The notes under the pieces: generated by a model
Database searches by the model: none
What the model was told of the DNA's origin: nothing
The model's input: the letters and a program-made list of their open reading frames with translations, nothing else
Shown here: positions 8,948-17,440 of the stretch, piece by piece
Position numbering within the stretch: position 1 is the first letter of the stretch
Layout: each line of letters opens with the position of its first letter
Made by a program: the position numbers and the translations under genes
Source of the DNA: a virus
Direction: 5' to 3' (one strand)
DNA length: 64,000 nucleotides
Virus record (IMG/VR): IMGVR_UViG_3300043409_003117
Coordinates: 1 to 64,000 of that record

Positions 8948-9774
8948 GAAACTATCTTAAATTCATTTTCACAAGAAATTAAGGGTGTAGATTTAGTAAT
9001 TGAGTCTAGATCGCCAAGGTGAGCTCCTTTAAATTGAAGCAGCCCTGTTAATTTTGCACTGTCAATACTATCAGCCATTTCAGAAAGTTTATTTCGGTCT
9101 GGAAAATATCGACTTGATGCTAAATATTTAGATAAGAGGTCAGCCCTAACCATTTCCATATGATGCATTGAAATTTGACTGCGCTCAAATATTCTAGACT
9201 TAAAATATGAATCGTCTATCATTCCGCGAGTAGGGTCAATGCCTGAAAAAATAAATTGACTTGCATGGTGTCTGGATTGTGAGGTTATTCGATAAATAAA
9301 TGGAACTCTCCATCTGGCATGACCTCGGTGTAGAGTTGGAGTAACATAGTTTATATAGTGAACCGCTGTTGCATCTAAATTAAAAGTTTCAATTTCAGCC
9401 TTGGCCCAGCTAAACTCAGAGTCTCTATAAAACTCGTCTGCGTCCATTGAAAGGTAATGAGTTGCACCTAATTTAAAGGCAAGTTCAAGACAACCTTGGC
9501 GCTTTACTAATTCAAATGACTTTGCCTGTAAAACTTCAGCTGGCGAAATTAATGAGCTTGGCTTAAAATTTTTAAATTCAATAAGTTCATCAATTAAGCC
9601 CAGATTTTGTAGCCTAGTAAGAGTCGGGATAAGTTCAGGATTCGCTAAGGTTCCTCCCCAAGAGGTGGTTTGATATGAGACTATTATAATATCAACCTGC
9701 AATCGGATTGACCGCAGAGAGGCTTCTAGTGTTTCAAGTCCATCAAATACTACATATCCTGCTGCAAGTTTCAT
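8944..9774 (-). CDS. Glycosyltransferase-like protein (DxD)
   Basis: The 276-residue product starts MKLAAGYVVFDGLETLEASLRSI and has a DxD-type metal-binding motif, HYLSMDADEFYRD, near residue 110. A GT-A Rossmann-like pattern (DIIIVSYQ) lies near the N-terminus. This matches the GT2/GT92-like glycosyltransferases found in sugar gene clusters. It is the last gene of the minus-strand sugar island and converges on the spike gene with a 4-base overlap and no terminator. The donor and acceptor sugars cannot be inferred. Confidence 0.6.
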   Translation of the reverse strand: MKLAAGYVVFDGLETLEASLRSIRLQVDIIIVSYQTTSWGGTLANPELIPTLTRLQNLGLIDELIEFKNFKPSSLISPAEVLQAKSFELVKRQGCLELAFKLGATHYLSMDADEFYRDSEFSWAKAEIETFNLDATAVHYINYVTPTLHRGHARWRVPFIYRITSQSRHHASQFIFSGIDPTRGMIDDSYFKSRIFERSQISMHHMEMVRADLLSKYLASSRYFPDRNKLSEMADSIDSAKLTGLLQFKGAHLGDLDSITKSTPLISCENEFKIVS

Positions 9775-9788
9775 GAGTTTAATTTACT

Positions 9789-10523
9789 CTATTCAACGGT
9801 TATTGTTTCGCCACTTTGTCTAGCGCCTAATTGGTCGGCAAACACTGCTTTATATTGTACATATTCTCTAGTAGGATAACACTCTCCATAATTAGAAAAC
9901 ATTAATTGGTATATATGGAAATCTAAAGCCGCAGTCATTGGAGATGGGTACCAAATATTTTTATCTGTAAAGTTTGATCTTCTAAATGTAACTTGGGTAG
10001 AATCACATTTGCCGGCTGGTGCAGTAGGCCCATGGTCTATATTTAGACTAACCGTTAACCTAACTTTTTCTATTTTTTGAAAGTCTTCAGTGGCAGTTTC
10101 AATTGAACCAGTTGTTGGATTATAGTATTTAACAAATGAATAAGACCAGTTAATTGTAGGATTTTCAGTATAGAATTTATCTAATTTATTTAGTCCATCT
10201 GATATTAGTGCATCATCATCACACAGAATAACTATAACATCTGCATCAGAATTTCTGATTGATTCATTCATAAAATGGCCATGCCTAGATCCGCCAACTG
10301 ATTTCTTTATTTCGTCAGTATCATAGGTTGGAATATACGTTATTTTAGAATTATCTAAGCCGGCAGTTAAGAGAGTTTCTTTAAAAGAATCATCCCCAGA
10401 ATCATCAATAAAATCTACATGCCAATTTTGATATTGTAGATTTTTTATACTATTTAAAGCATTAAATACCATTACTGGCCGCTTGTAATAGGCAAGAATG
10501 ATTAAAAATTTTATATTTTCCAT
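9789..10523 (-). CDS. Family 2-like glycosyltransferase
   Basis: The 244-residue protein begins KFLIILAYYKRPVMVFNALNSI, a GT2 start. VDFIDDSGDD follows near residue 37, then the metal-binding segment DADVIVILCDDDALISDGL near 93-111. It lacks the long C-terminal region of processive GT2 enzymes, so single-sugar transfer is likely. The ATG touches the stop of the SDR gene upstream. Acceptor unknown. Confidence 0.7.
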   Translation of the reverse strand: MENIKFLIILAYYKRPVMVFNALNSIKNLQYQNWHVDFIDDSGDDSFKETLLTAGLDNSKITYIPTYDTDEIKKSVGGSRHGHFMNESIRNSDADVIVILCDDDALISDGLNKLDKFYTENPTINWSYSFVKYYNPTTGSIETATEDFQKIEKVRLTVSLNIDHGPTAPAGKCDSTQVTFRRSNFTDKNIWYPSPMTAALDFHIYQLMFSNYGECYPTREYVQYKAVFADQLGARQSGETITVE

Positions 10524-11167
10524 TATAAACCTCCAGTTATTTTTATAGTTGAGCCATTAACATACTCCGTATCAATCAAATATTTAATTGTGTTTGCTAT
10601 TTCTTCAGGTTTACCTAATCTTTTTGCAGGAATAGAGTTCACAATTGTTTCTATAAAGTCAGGGCTTAATGTATAGGTTAAACCTCCATCCATATAACCT
10701 AATTGAATGCAGTTAGCAGTTATACCGGTTGAAGCATTTTCCATAGATATGGTTTTAACTAAATTTTCCATATATGCTTTAGATGCAGCATATACCCCGG
10801 TGCCCATTACATTACGATCAACTGTTATGCTTGATGCAATTATAATTCTTCCAAATCTTTGCTCTCTCATAGATTTTAAAGCTCGAGTAATACTTTGGGT
10901 TATACCGGTTATATTGATATTGATTTGTTTTAACAATTGGTTATCCGTATCATTTGTATATTTATGCATAAACGAATTATAATTGTAATTATTAAAAATA
11001 ATTAAGACTTCAATATCTTTATTATTTTTAAAGTACGAGTCTATTGTTTCTAAATTTTCAAAATTAACAAGCTTAGAGCCGACTACATCAATAGTATGTT
11101 CAGTTAAGTAATTTTTAACTTGGGATCCAAGACCACTCGTACCACCAAAGAATGCTATTTTTCTCAT
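10523..11167 (-). CDS. Short-chain dehydrogenase/reductase (SDR)
   Basis: This is a 214-residue NAD(P)-binding SDR. It has the glycine motif FFGGTSGLGSQV at residues 6-17, the active-site serine in RIIIASSITVDRN, and the catalytic pair in YAASKAY (Y-x-x-x-K). The C-terminus GSTIKITGGL is of the FabG type. In this setting it could reduce or epimerise a sugar intermediate. Its ATG overlaps the stop of the PhyH-family gene by 4 bases, showing translational coupling. The family call is firm; the substrate is unknown. Confidence 0.85.
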   Translation of the reverse strand: MRKIAFFGGTSGLGSQVKNYLTEHTIDVVGSKLVNFENLETIDSYFKNNKDIEVLIIFNNYNYNSFMHKYTNDTDNQLLKQININITGITQSITRALKSMREQRFGRIIIASSITVDRNVMGTGVYAASKAYMENLVKTISMENASTGITANCIQLGYMDGGLTYTLSPDFIETIVNSIPAKRLGKPEEIANTIKYLIDTEYVNGSTIKITGGL

Positions 11168-12033
11168 ATTGTATGATTAAGTATATTTTTTGCCGATAAG
11201 TCTTTATCTGAAAATTCGCCTTTACTTCGGTTTGAAAATAATGGTGAATAGTAGTGGTCACAACCTTCAAAATAAAAGTGAGTGGCTTGAGCATATCTAG
11301 TAGAGTCAGGATTAGTGATCGGAGCTCCACCATGTAAAAGATTTGAAGCCCATATCAAAGTTTGCCCTTTCTTTCCTAACCAATTAACCTTTTCTTTTTT
11401 CATAGCTTTCATTAATTGAATTAAGAAGTTTTCGTACTCTTGATAATTTTCAAATTGAGAACCGAATTTTGGTTTTTCCAAATTTATTGATTGAAAATCG
11501 TAAAAAGGTAATTTGTGACTGCCTGGTACTATATTAAGAGGACCACAATCTTCAGTCATATCCTGTAAAGCGGTCCAGGTACCAACCATCCACCGTTCCG
11601 GCTGAGTGTAAAAATGAATAGCATCTTGATGTAACGGTTGATTACTACCTTTTAAGAAGTTAATAGTTTGAAACGGTATAGGCTTTCTTCCATAAAGTAA
11701 TTCCAGGGTAGATATAATTTTTGGGTGCCTTGCCAATTCTAAAATAAATGGATTGGTTTTCCAGCCTTCAAAAATTCTAGGCGAGTCTGAATAGTGATAT
11801 CTAGGATCTTGCGTTTTAATATTCTCAAGTTCTTTATTGACTAACATTAACAGATTATCAATATATTCATCAGTTAAGTCTAAGTCAACTACAGTATAAC
11901 CGTTTTTGTTATAATATCGTAGGATTTCTTCTTCCTCTTTAGTGTAGTTGGAGTTCTCCATTATTGAATCAAAAAAAGGAGACTCAATCCATGGAATATC
12001 CATGGTATTTTTATCAATTAAATAGTTTTTCAT
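11164..12033 (-). CDS. PhyH-family Fe(II)/2-oxoglutarate dioxygenase
   Basis: The 289-residue protein has the phytanoyl-CoA dioxygenase signature. The iron-binding H-x-D is in QPLHQDAIHFYT (about residues 131-142), GPLNIVPGSHKLPFYD follows, and the distal His is in LLHGGAPITN with the 2-oxoglutarate-binding Arg in DSTRYAQA. Such enzymes hydroxylate small molecules or modified sugars and lipids. It is embedded in the sugar island with overlapping neighbours. The substrate cannot be told from sequence. Confidence 0.85.
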   Translation of the reverse strand: MKNYLIDKNTMDIPWIESPFFDSIMENSNYTKEEEEILRYYNKNGYTVVDLDLTDEYIDNLLMLVNKELENIKTQDPRYHYSDSPRIFEGWKTNPFILELARHPKIISTLELLYGRKPIPFQTINFLKGSNQPLHQDAIHFYTQPERWMVGTWTALQDMTEDCGPLNIVPGSHKLPFYDFQSINLEKPKFGSQFENYQEYENFLIQLMKAMKKEKVNWLGKKGQTLIWASNLLHGGAPITNPDSTRYAQATHFYFEGCDHYYSPLFSNRSKGEFSDKDLSAKNILNHTI

Positions 12034-12039
12034 TTGCTT

Positions 12040-12798
12040 TTATTTATTTCCTACAGTATATATGAATTCTAATTCATCTACCGATTTTATTGAATATGGA
12101 AATTGACTACTATGATTAGTGTAGTTATCACATAAACAGTTAAAGTCAGGATGGTTTTTTAATACCTTCCCTTCTACGTTTAATCGACCTGTAAATTCTA
12201 TTTCTAAATTTTCAAAATAGCCATAACTATTTATTGATTCTCTGTGCGCCGGTAATATATCATTTATGATTGAGTCTTTGGTATAAACATAAGACATCCA
12301 TTGAGTTGAGGTTAATCCACAACCTCCGCCTGAATGCATTTTACTGGAACTACTATTAATCGTATAGTCAGAAATTGGAGCTAACGAAACAAAACTAACG
12401 GTATCTTTATTACTTTCAAAAAAGTCTACAAAAGACTTCATATATTGGTCCTTATGTATTAAAACATCATCTTCACAAAAGAACCAATGTGTGTAATCAT
12501 TTTTGTATCGATAAAAAGAATCAAAATAACAGCCAAAAGAAGCTCCATAATTATCTCTATTAAAGACGATTATCTTTCCATTTTTAGTTGGTAGGTTATT
12601 GTATTTAGCCAATGCACCATCTAGTTCAGGATTTCCACAATTATTAACAGATATGATAACGTCAGTTGAATATCCATTGTCTATATTAATTTCATTTTCA
12701 ATAACCAAATTAACAAATCCTAGTATATCTTTAGGATTGTTGTTGCTATCTCTTCTTTCTCCAAAATAACAAGCTATGACTTTTGCACATTTAATCAT
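12040..12798 (-). CDS. Glycosyltransferase-like protein
   Basis: The 252-residue product has a GT-A style layout: KVIACYFGERRD at the start, VIISVNNCGN near residue 48, IIVFNRDNYGASFGCYFDSFYRY at about 75-97, and an acidic metal-site candidate in WFFCEDDVLIHKD at about 105-117. This resembles GT2-like enzymes of lipopolysaccharide loci. The final ATG overlaps the stop of the acetyltransferase gene upstream. The function is inferred from fold pattern and context. Confidence 0.55.
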   Translation of the reverse strand: MIKCAKVIACYFGERRDSNNNPKDILGFVNLVIENEINIDNGYSTDVIISVNNCGNPELDGALAKYNNLPTKNGKIIVFNRDNYGASFGCYFDSFYRYKNDYTHWFFCEDDVLIHKDQYMKSFVDFFESNKDTVSFVSLAPISDYTINSSSSKMHSGGGCGLTSTQWMSYVYTKDSIINDILPAHRESINSYGYFENLEIEFTGRLNVEGKVLKNHPDFNCLCDNYTNHSSQFPYSIKSVDELEFIYTVGNK

Positions 12799-13364
12799 TT
12801 TGGAAATTTACAAAAATTTGGATCGTTAGCTAGATTAATAACGTTTTCTTTGTTTCTTGGTTTATGTAGAGCTAGAGGATTTCCTAAATACACATTCCAA
12901 GGTTCAAGAATATTTTTTGTATAGATAAAACTCTTAGCACCAACTGTGCAGCCTTCAGGAATTTTAACGCTTGGCATAACCATAACATCAGATGCAATAC
13001 CTGAGTAATTTTCAAATGTTATATCGCCTCTGAATATTTTGTTTTTACCCCAATACTCATTAACTGGTCCAAATTCTCCTGAATAATCTTCAGATGCACA
13101 AAATAATTTAGAACCATATCCAATAAATACCCAATCTCCTAATGTGATTTTGTGGTTACTTCCACCACCTAATACTGCATGTGAACATATTTGAATATTG
13201 TCACCAGTTTCTAGTGCAGTTGTTATCAAGGTAAAAGGATCAATCCTTACATTATTACCTAAGTGTACGTTTTTAGGATTTGTGAATATAACATAGTGTC
13301 CGATAAACACATTTTCTCCACAAGAGCCCAATTCTTTTTTTATTTCTTCATTCCATCCTATCAT
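12795..13364 (-). CDS. Left-handed beta-helix acyltransferase (hexapeptide repeat)
   Basis: The 189-residue protein shows hexapeptide-repeat periodicity: NVFIGHYVIFTNPKNVHLGNNVRI, then ICSHAVLGGGSNHKITLGDWVFIGYGSKLF, then IASDVMVMPSVKIPEGCTVGAKSFI, each broken here by variable loops. The C-terminal VYLGNPL matches the WbbJ/maa type O- or N-acetyltransferases. Beside a DegT-type aminotransferase it could acetylate an amino sugar. The family is confident and the substrate inferred. Confidence 0.85.
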   Translation of the reverse strand: MIGWNEEIKKELGSCGENVFIGHYVIFTNPKNVHLGNNVRIDPFTLITTALETGDNIQICSHAVLGGGSNHKITLGDWVFIGYGSKLFCASEDYSGEFGPVNEYWGKNKIFRGDITFENYSGIASDVMVMPSVKIPEGCTVGAKSFIYTKNILEPWNVYLGNPLALHKPRNKENVINLANDPNFCKFPK

Positions 13365-13367
13365 AAT

Positions 13368-14060
13368 TTATTTAGTTATTTTAAAAATTTCGTGAACATG
13401 TTCTCCCTGTGCGGTAAATGATATATGTTTATGTATTTTAAGATTATTATTTTTACAATAGTCATTTAATTCTGATTCTTGTATATAACTTTTACCATAA
13501 AATCGTTCCCATATATGTGGTTCAGGACTTTCAGTTTTACTAAAGTCAGATGTAAAACAAGAAAAAATTATGTCACAGTTTGGGTTTTTATCAAAAACTT
13601 TAATTAATGTGTCTAATATCTGAGTAATATCACTAATAAGTAGATGAGTAAACACCGATATTAAAATAATTGAATCTATTTGTTTTGAAAGACAAAAATC
13701 TAAATCATCGTTAATTAATCCTAAAAAAACCCTTTCATCTTTAAACAAATTTTTACCTAAAGCTATTCTTTCTTTTCCATGAGGTGTATTAGGTTCTAAT
13801 CCATAGTAGTTAAAGTCGGATAATCTCTCACTTATAAAGTTACTTAAAATTCCGGCACCACACCCATAATCTAACACTGAAAAACCATTTGTAAATTTAT
13901 CTTTAGCCGCATCTAAAAAACAACACATTCCAATTGACGCTAATGGTTCAATATTAGTACCACCATATGAAATTGCTGGTGGATTTGTTACAATCGGATT
14001 AGCGTTTTTAACTGACCAAAATAAATCCCATATTTCCATTACCATCCTTTTTTTATACAT
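13368..14060 (-). CDS. SAM-dependent methyltransferase, class I
   Basis: The 230-residue protein has the SAM-binding glycine motif VLDYGCGAGILSNF near residues 60-73 and the acidic residue after strand 2 in NYYGLEPN. DSIILISVFTHLL at about 122-134 matches the motif IV region. It resembles small-molecule methyltransferases of sugar and natural-product clusters. The start overlaps the aminotransferase stop by about 22 bases; the internal ATG at residue 6 (MVMEIWD) is an alternative start with less overlap. Confidence 0.8.
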   Translation of the reverse strand: MYKKRMVMEIWDLFWSVKNANPIVTNPPAISYGGTNIEPLASIGMCCFLDAAKDKFTNGFSVLDYGCGAGILSNFISERLSDFNYYGLEPNTPHGKERIALGKNLFKDERVFLGLINDDLDFCLSKQIDSIILISVFTHLLISDITQILDTLIKVFDKNPNCDIIFSCFTSDFSKTESPEPHIWERFYGKSYIQESELNDYCKNNNLKIHKHISFTAQGEHVHEIFKITK

Positions 14061-15205
14061 TCAACAATATATTGTCTCTCTTCTTCGGTTATCCACCAGC
14101 CAACTGGAATTGAAACAACTTTACCAATTGTTTTATCCAATGCAGGCAAACCGGTTTTAAATTCTCTTACGCATGAGTGCTTATCATTTCTTTCATGAAC
14201 TTGAGAAACTACAATTCCACATTCTTGCATATGCTTCATAAATTTTTCACGATCATCAACTAAAAGGCTGTATATCCAAAATGCTGATTCATGACCTTCA
14301 TGTCTTTTAAGTAGAGTTACTTTGCTAACGTCTTTTAAATTATCATCGTAATATTTTGCATTACTTTGGTGTTTAGCAATAATTTCTTTTGCCGATTTAA
14401 GATTTTCAATACCTACAGTTGCACATACGTCATTCATATGGAATTTAAAACCCCATTCTTCAATATCAGATTCGCATCTAAAATCTTTTCGGTTTCCTTC
14501 TCTATCAATACCGTACCATCTAATTAATTTAGACCTATTGTAAAGTTCTCTATGAGGCAGAACTAAAACTCCACCGTCAATTGCGGTTATGTGTTTGATT
14601 GCCTGTAGCGAATACATAACAATATTATTATGATTTCCTAGATATTTACCTTTATACTTTGTTCCTAGTGAATGTGCGCCATCTTCAATTACAGCAGGTT
14701 TAAATCCATGTAAGTTTTTAGCCTTTTCTTGAATTTCTTTAATTCGATCTAAGTCGCTAGGATATCCGCCCCAATGAACTAACACAATAGCTTTGGTTTT
14801 TGACGTAATTTTTCTTTCTAAATCATCCAAGTCCATATTTAAAGTAGTTGGATCTATATCAACCCATTTTATGTTTAAGTTGTTAGCTAGGATTGGGAAG
14901 TTTGAAGCCGTACAAGTTAAGGCTGTTGCTAAAACCTCGTCGCCTTCTTCAATACCTGGCCAATAATTTTCTGAATTTTGATTTCCTACCGGTTTCTTAA
15001 GTAGGTGTAAGGCTAAATGTAGTCCAGACGTACCAGAATTTAAAGTAACAACATAGTCTCTATCTAAAAAAGTTTTTAGATTAGATTCGAATTCATCTAC
15101 TTTAGGACCTTGTCCTATGAATCCACTGTTTAAAACTTTTCCAACTTCTTCAGCAGCGGTTGGTGCCATAAACACTTTAAATAATGAAATTTGCTTTTTT
15201 TCCAT
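14039..15205 (-). CDS. DegT/DnrJ/EryC1-family sugar aminotransferase
   Basis: This is a 388-residue PLP-dependent aminotransferase of nucleotide-sugar pathways. It has the FIGQGPKVDEFE start motif (29-40), LNSGTSGLHLAL (55-66), the PLP ring-binding Asp175 in AVIEDGAHSLG, and the Schiff-base lysine K204 in YSLQAIKHITAIDGG. Length and motifs match functional members. Together with the downstream acetyltransferase it suggests synthesis of an N-acylated amino sugar. An A/T-rich 28-base gap separates it from the upstream gene. Confidence 0.9.
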   Translation of the reverse strand: MEKKQISLFKVFMAPTAAEEVGKVLNSGFIGQGPKVDEFESNLKTFLDRDYVVTLNSGTSGLHLALHLLKKPVGNQNSENYWPGIEEGDEVLATALTCTASNFPILANNLNIKWVDIDPTTLNMDLDDLERKITSKTKAIVLVHWGGYPSDLDRIKEIQEKAKNLHGFKPAVIEDGAHSLGTKYKGKYLGNHNNIVMYSLQAIKHITAIDGGVLVLPHRELYNRSKLIRWYGIDREGNRKDFRCESDIEEWGFKFHMNDVCATVGIENLKSAKEIIAKHQSNAKYYDDNLKDVSKVTLLKRHEGHESAFWIYSLLVDDREKFMKHMQECGIVVSQVHERNDKHSCVREFKTGLPALDKTIGKVVSIPVGWWITEEERQYIVECIKKGW

Positions 15206-15233
15206 AAATTTATTTTTTTTTAGTTATATGTTT

Positions 15234-15878
15234 TTATTTATTGTTAATTATTTTAAATGCCTCTTCAGCTAAGTTTTTGGCATGAAATCCAAATGTATCG
15301 GTTGGAACATGAGTACTATCCATTGGTATTTCTACTGCAAATCTAGTGGCAAGTTCAACTGGGGCAATAGTCAAACCGGCATCTGCAATTTCAGTTTTAT
15401 ATACAACGGCAATAAGAACATCTTCATTTAACGTGCAGTTTAAGTTTTTTGTAAATTCTAATAATTTTTTACTACGTAAAGAGAATCCTCCATTTCCAAC
15501 TTGCGAGCCAACAGTTGGCCAACCTATATACAGGGGCCATGGTGCACCAATATAGTCATATTTTAAAAAGTCAGCTGACCATAACTCTGGATTAAGAATA
15601 AAGCCGTCATCTTGAAAAACTAAACAAAATTCAGTATCTACATAACTATGTAATTTATTAATACAAAATTGTGAATATTCTTGAATTGTCAGCGGTTCAA
15701 TCTGGATAAATTCAACTCCATCTACCATTGGATCCTCTAAACTTATCATTTTTATTTTACCAAAAGTTACACAAGATAACATATACTTTAAAATAGTTTG
15801 ATAATTGGCTTGCCTGGCCGGGTCAACAGGTCGCCCGTCTATACAAATTGCAGTTACATTAGATAGGTCAAGTTTCAT
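15234..15878 (-). CDS. DUF5672-like glycosyltransferase
   Basis: The 214-residue product carries FCLVFQDDGFILNPELW and KYDYIGAPWPLYIGWP, followed by VGNGGFSLRSKKLLEF. This arrangement is typical of DUF5672 proteins, putative GT-A glycosyltransferases in surface polysaccharide clusters. The QDDG motif is the likely metal and nucleotide-sugar site. It is the fourth glycosyltransferase-like gene from the promoter-proximal end of the island. Confidence 0.75.
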   Translation of the reverse strand: MKLDLSNVTAICIDGRPVDPARQANYQTILKYMLSCVTFGKIKMISLEDPMVDGVEFIQIEPLTIQEYSQFCINKLHSYVDTEFCLVFQDDGFILNPELWSADFLKYDYIGAPWPLYIGWPTVGSQVGNGGFSLRSKKLLEFTKNLNCTLNEDVLIAVVYKTEIADAGLTIAPVELATRFAVEIPMDSTHVPTDTFGFHAKNLAEEAFKIINNK

Positions 15879-15881
15879 AAT

Positions 15882-16604
15882 TTAGTTATATAATTTTATG
15901 TAATCTAAAATTTCGTTAGGTATATTTCCAATTTGGTTATCTTTACTGATACCAAAATTTTCTTCTAGCCTTTTTTTAAATATTTCCATTCCAGAATAAA
16001 ATGTATTTTGATTTTTATTATCTATGTGATCTTTATCACGATGACCTTGTGTATAGTGTAAGTGATTAAAAATAATATTATGTGCGTGTATTAAGTATCC
16101 TTCTAAATGAGCAACGCACGTTAAATCAGTATCACAAAACATATGTTCATATTCTGGATAATATATCCAGGATTTTCTTTTTAAATATTCAGAAGAAAAA
16201 ATTGGCATGGTGATTAGGTCAGTTCCAATACAGTCGCTAGTTTTAATTATAAATACCGTATTACCTTCTCCAATACAGCTAATAATTTTTTTATCCCAGC
16301 CAGTAAAACAGTCAGTATCATCTGATATAATAAAAATTAAATCGCCGTCTATGTGCGGTTTACATCTATTTATAGCCTGAACGGTATTTGTATTGTCATT
16401 AATAATTAATTTTATTACTACATCAGTATATAAGGTAAGATCATTTAATACTTTTGTATACTGATCCTTTGTTGGATCAGTTTCATCAATTGATATTATA
16501 ATAGAAAGATTTTTTGGATTACTAGATTCTTTTATAAATTTAGTAAGGACTTCTACTAGATTAGTAGGTCTTTCTCTAGAAGCAGCGACTAAATTTATTT
16601 TCAT
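15882..16604 (-). CDS. Family 2-like glycosyltransferase
   Basis: The 240-residue protein begins KINLVAASRERPTNLVEVLTKF, a GT2-type start. It has IIISIDETDPTKD near residue 35 and a D-x-D-like segment DLIFIISDDTDCFTGWD near 90-106. A histidine-rich stretch (HLHYTQGHRDKDHID) lies near residues 185-200. Its start overlaps the GT10-like gene upstream by 4 bases. Function assigned by fold pattern only. Confidence 0.65.
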   Translation of the reverse strand: MKINLVAASRERPTNLVEVLTKFIKESSNPKNLSIIISIDETDPTKDQYTKVLNDLTLYTDVVIKLIINDNTNTVQAINRCKPHIDGDLIFIISDDTDCFTGWDKKIISCIGEGNTVFIIKTSDCIGTDLITMPIFSSEYLKRKSWIYYPEYEHMFCDTDLTCVAHLEGYLIHAHNIIFNHLHYTQGHRDKDHIDNKNQNTFYSGMEIFKKRLEENFGISKDNQIGNIPNEILDYIKLYN

Positions 16605-17440
16605 TTTTTTATCATATTATATATTATATCATCAGCTGAGTCTAAAGATTTAACTCTTTCTAAATTTTCAATAATATATGGCATCATTGATTCATAAAGG
16701 TCTGGAGTTAATGAGTCTACTCCTTTAAAATCTTCCCAAAAAATTATTCCATTTGGATTAAAATCTTCACTAACCTTTTTGGTACCCCAATAAATTGGAA
16801 TAGTCCCAGTTGCAAAACAGTCAGTTATTTTTTCAGTGTAATACTTATCGTATACTGCATTTTCAAAAGTAACTGAAAAACGATAGTCTTTTAGGGCAGG
16901 TAATTTAGATCTCCACCAGTCTCCACTAGGGCCAATACCTTGACCTATTCTTTGAGAACCATGTGCTCCACCAAATAGATCAATTTTATCTTTTAACTGG
17001 TCAGCAATTTCTAACCTAAATTGATGGCCTTTGGTTCTTGACTTTGGTGAACAAATCATTGAACAAGATTTTGTTTTTTGATAAATCTTCATTTCATCTA
17101 ATTTTGTCCATGGTAAATTTGAACCCGGTGGAGCATATATGAAAAATGGATCGGTTAATAAGGTTTCATCACATGTAAAAATTCCACTAAAATATTTTTT
17201 ATAATGTTCAATATTTGATTTTATTTTTCGGTATTGATCATCACAAATATCTCTAGATTCACATAGCCAGCCAAATTTAGTTGGAGTAGCTCTATCGAAT
17301 AAGCCTTGATCAATTGCTCCATCTATATAAATTTTAATAGTTGAAGGCCCAGAGGTCCACTTAAATAATTTAGGTGATAAATTTGAACACGAAGAGTATT
17401 CCTGCGGAAATGGTAAGCCTATTCCTGTTATTTGTTCCAT
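16601..17440 (-). CDS. Fucosyltransferase family 10-like glycosyltransferase
   Basis: The 279-residue protein shows the GT10 (alpha-1,3-fucosyltransferase) C-terminal signature. FSVTFENAVYDKYYTEKITD is followed by CFATGTIPIYWGTKKVSEDFNPNG, corresponding to the family's FENS, DYVTEK and G-x-x-P-V-Y-x-G blocks. The ICSPKS region near 130 and the GAHG near 157 are compatible with the N-terminal Rossmann domain. It may transfer fucose or a related deoxysugar from a GDP donor. The start overlaps the next gene by 13 bases. Confidence 0.75.
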   Translation of the reverse strand: MEQITGIGLPFPQEYSSCSNLSPKLFKWTSGPSTIKIYIDGAIDQGLFDRATPTKFGWLCESRDICDDQYRKIKSNIEHYKKYFSGIFTCDETLLTDPFFIYAPPGSNLPWTKLDEMKIYQKTKSCSMICSPKSRTKGHQFRLEIADQLKDKIDLFGGAHGSQRIGQGIGPSGDWWRSKLPALKDYRFSVTFENAVYDKYYTEKITDCFATGTIPIYWGTKKVSEDFNPNGIIFWEDFKGVDSLTPDLYESMMPYIIENLERVKSLDSADDIIYNMIKK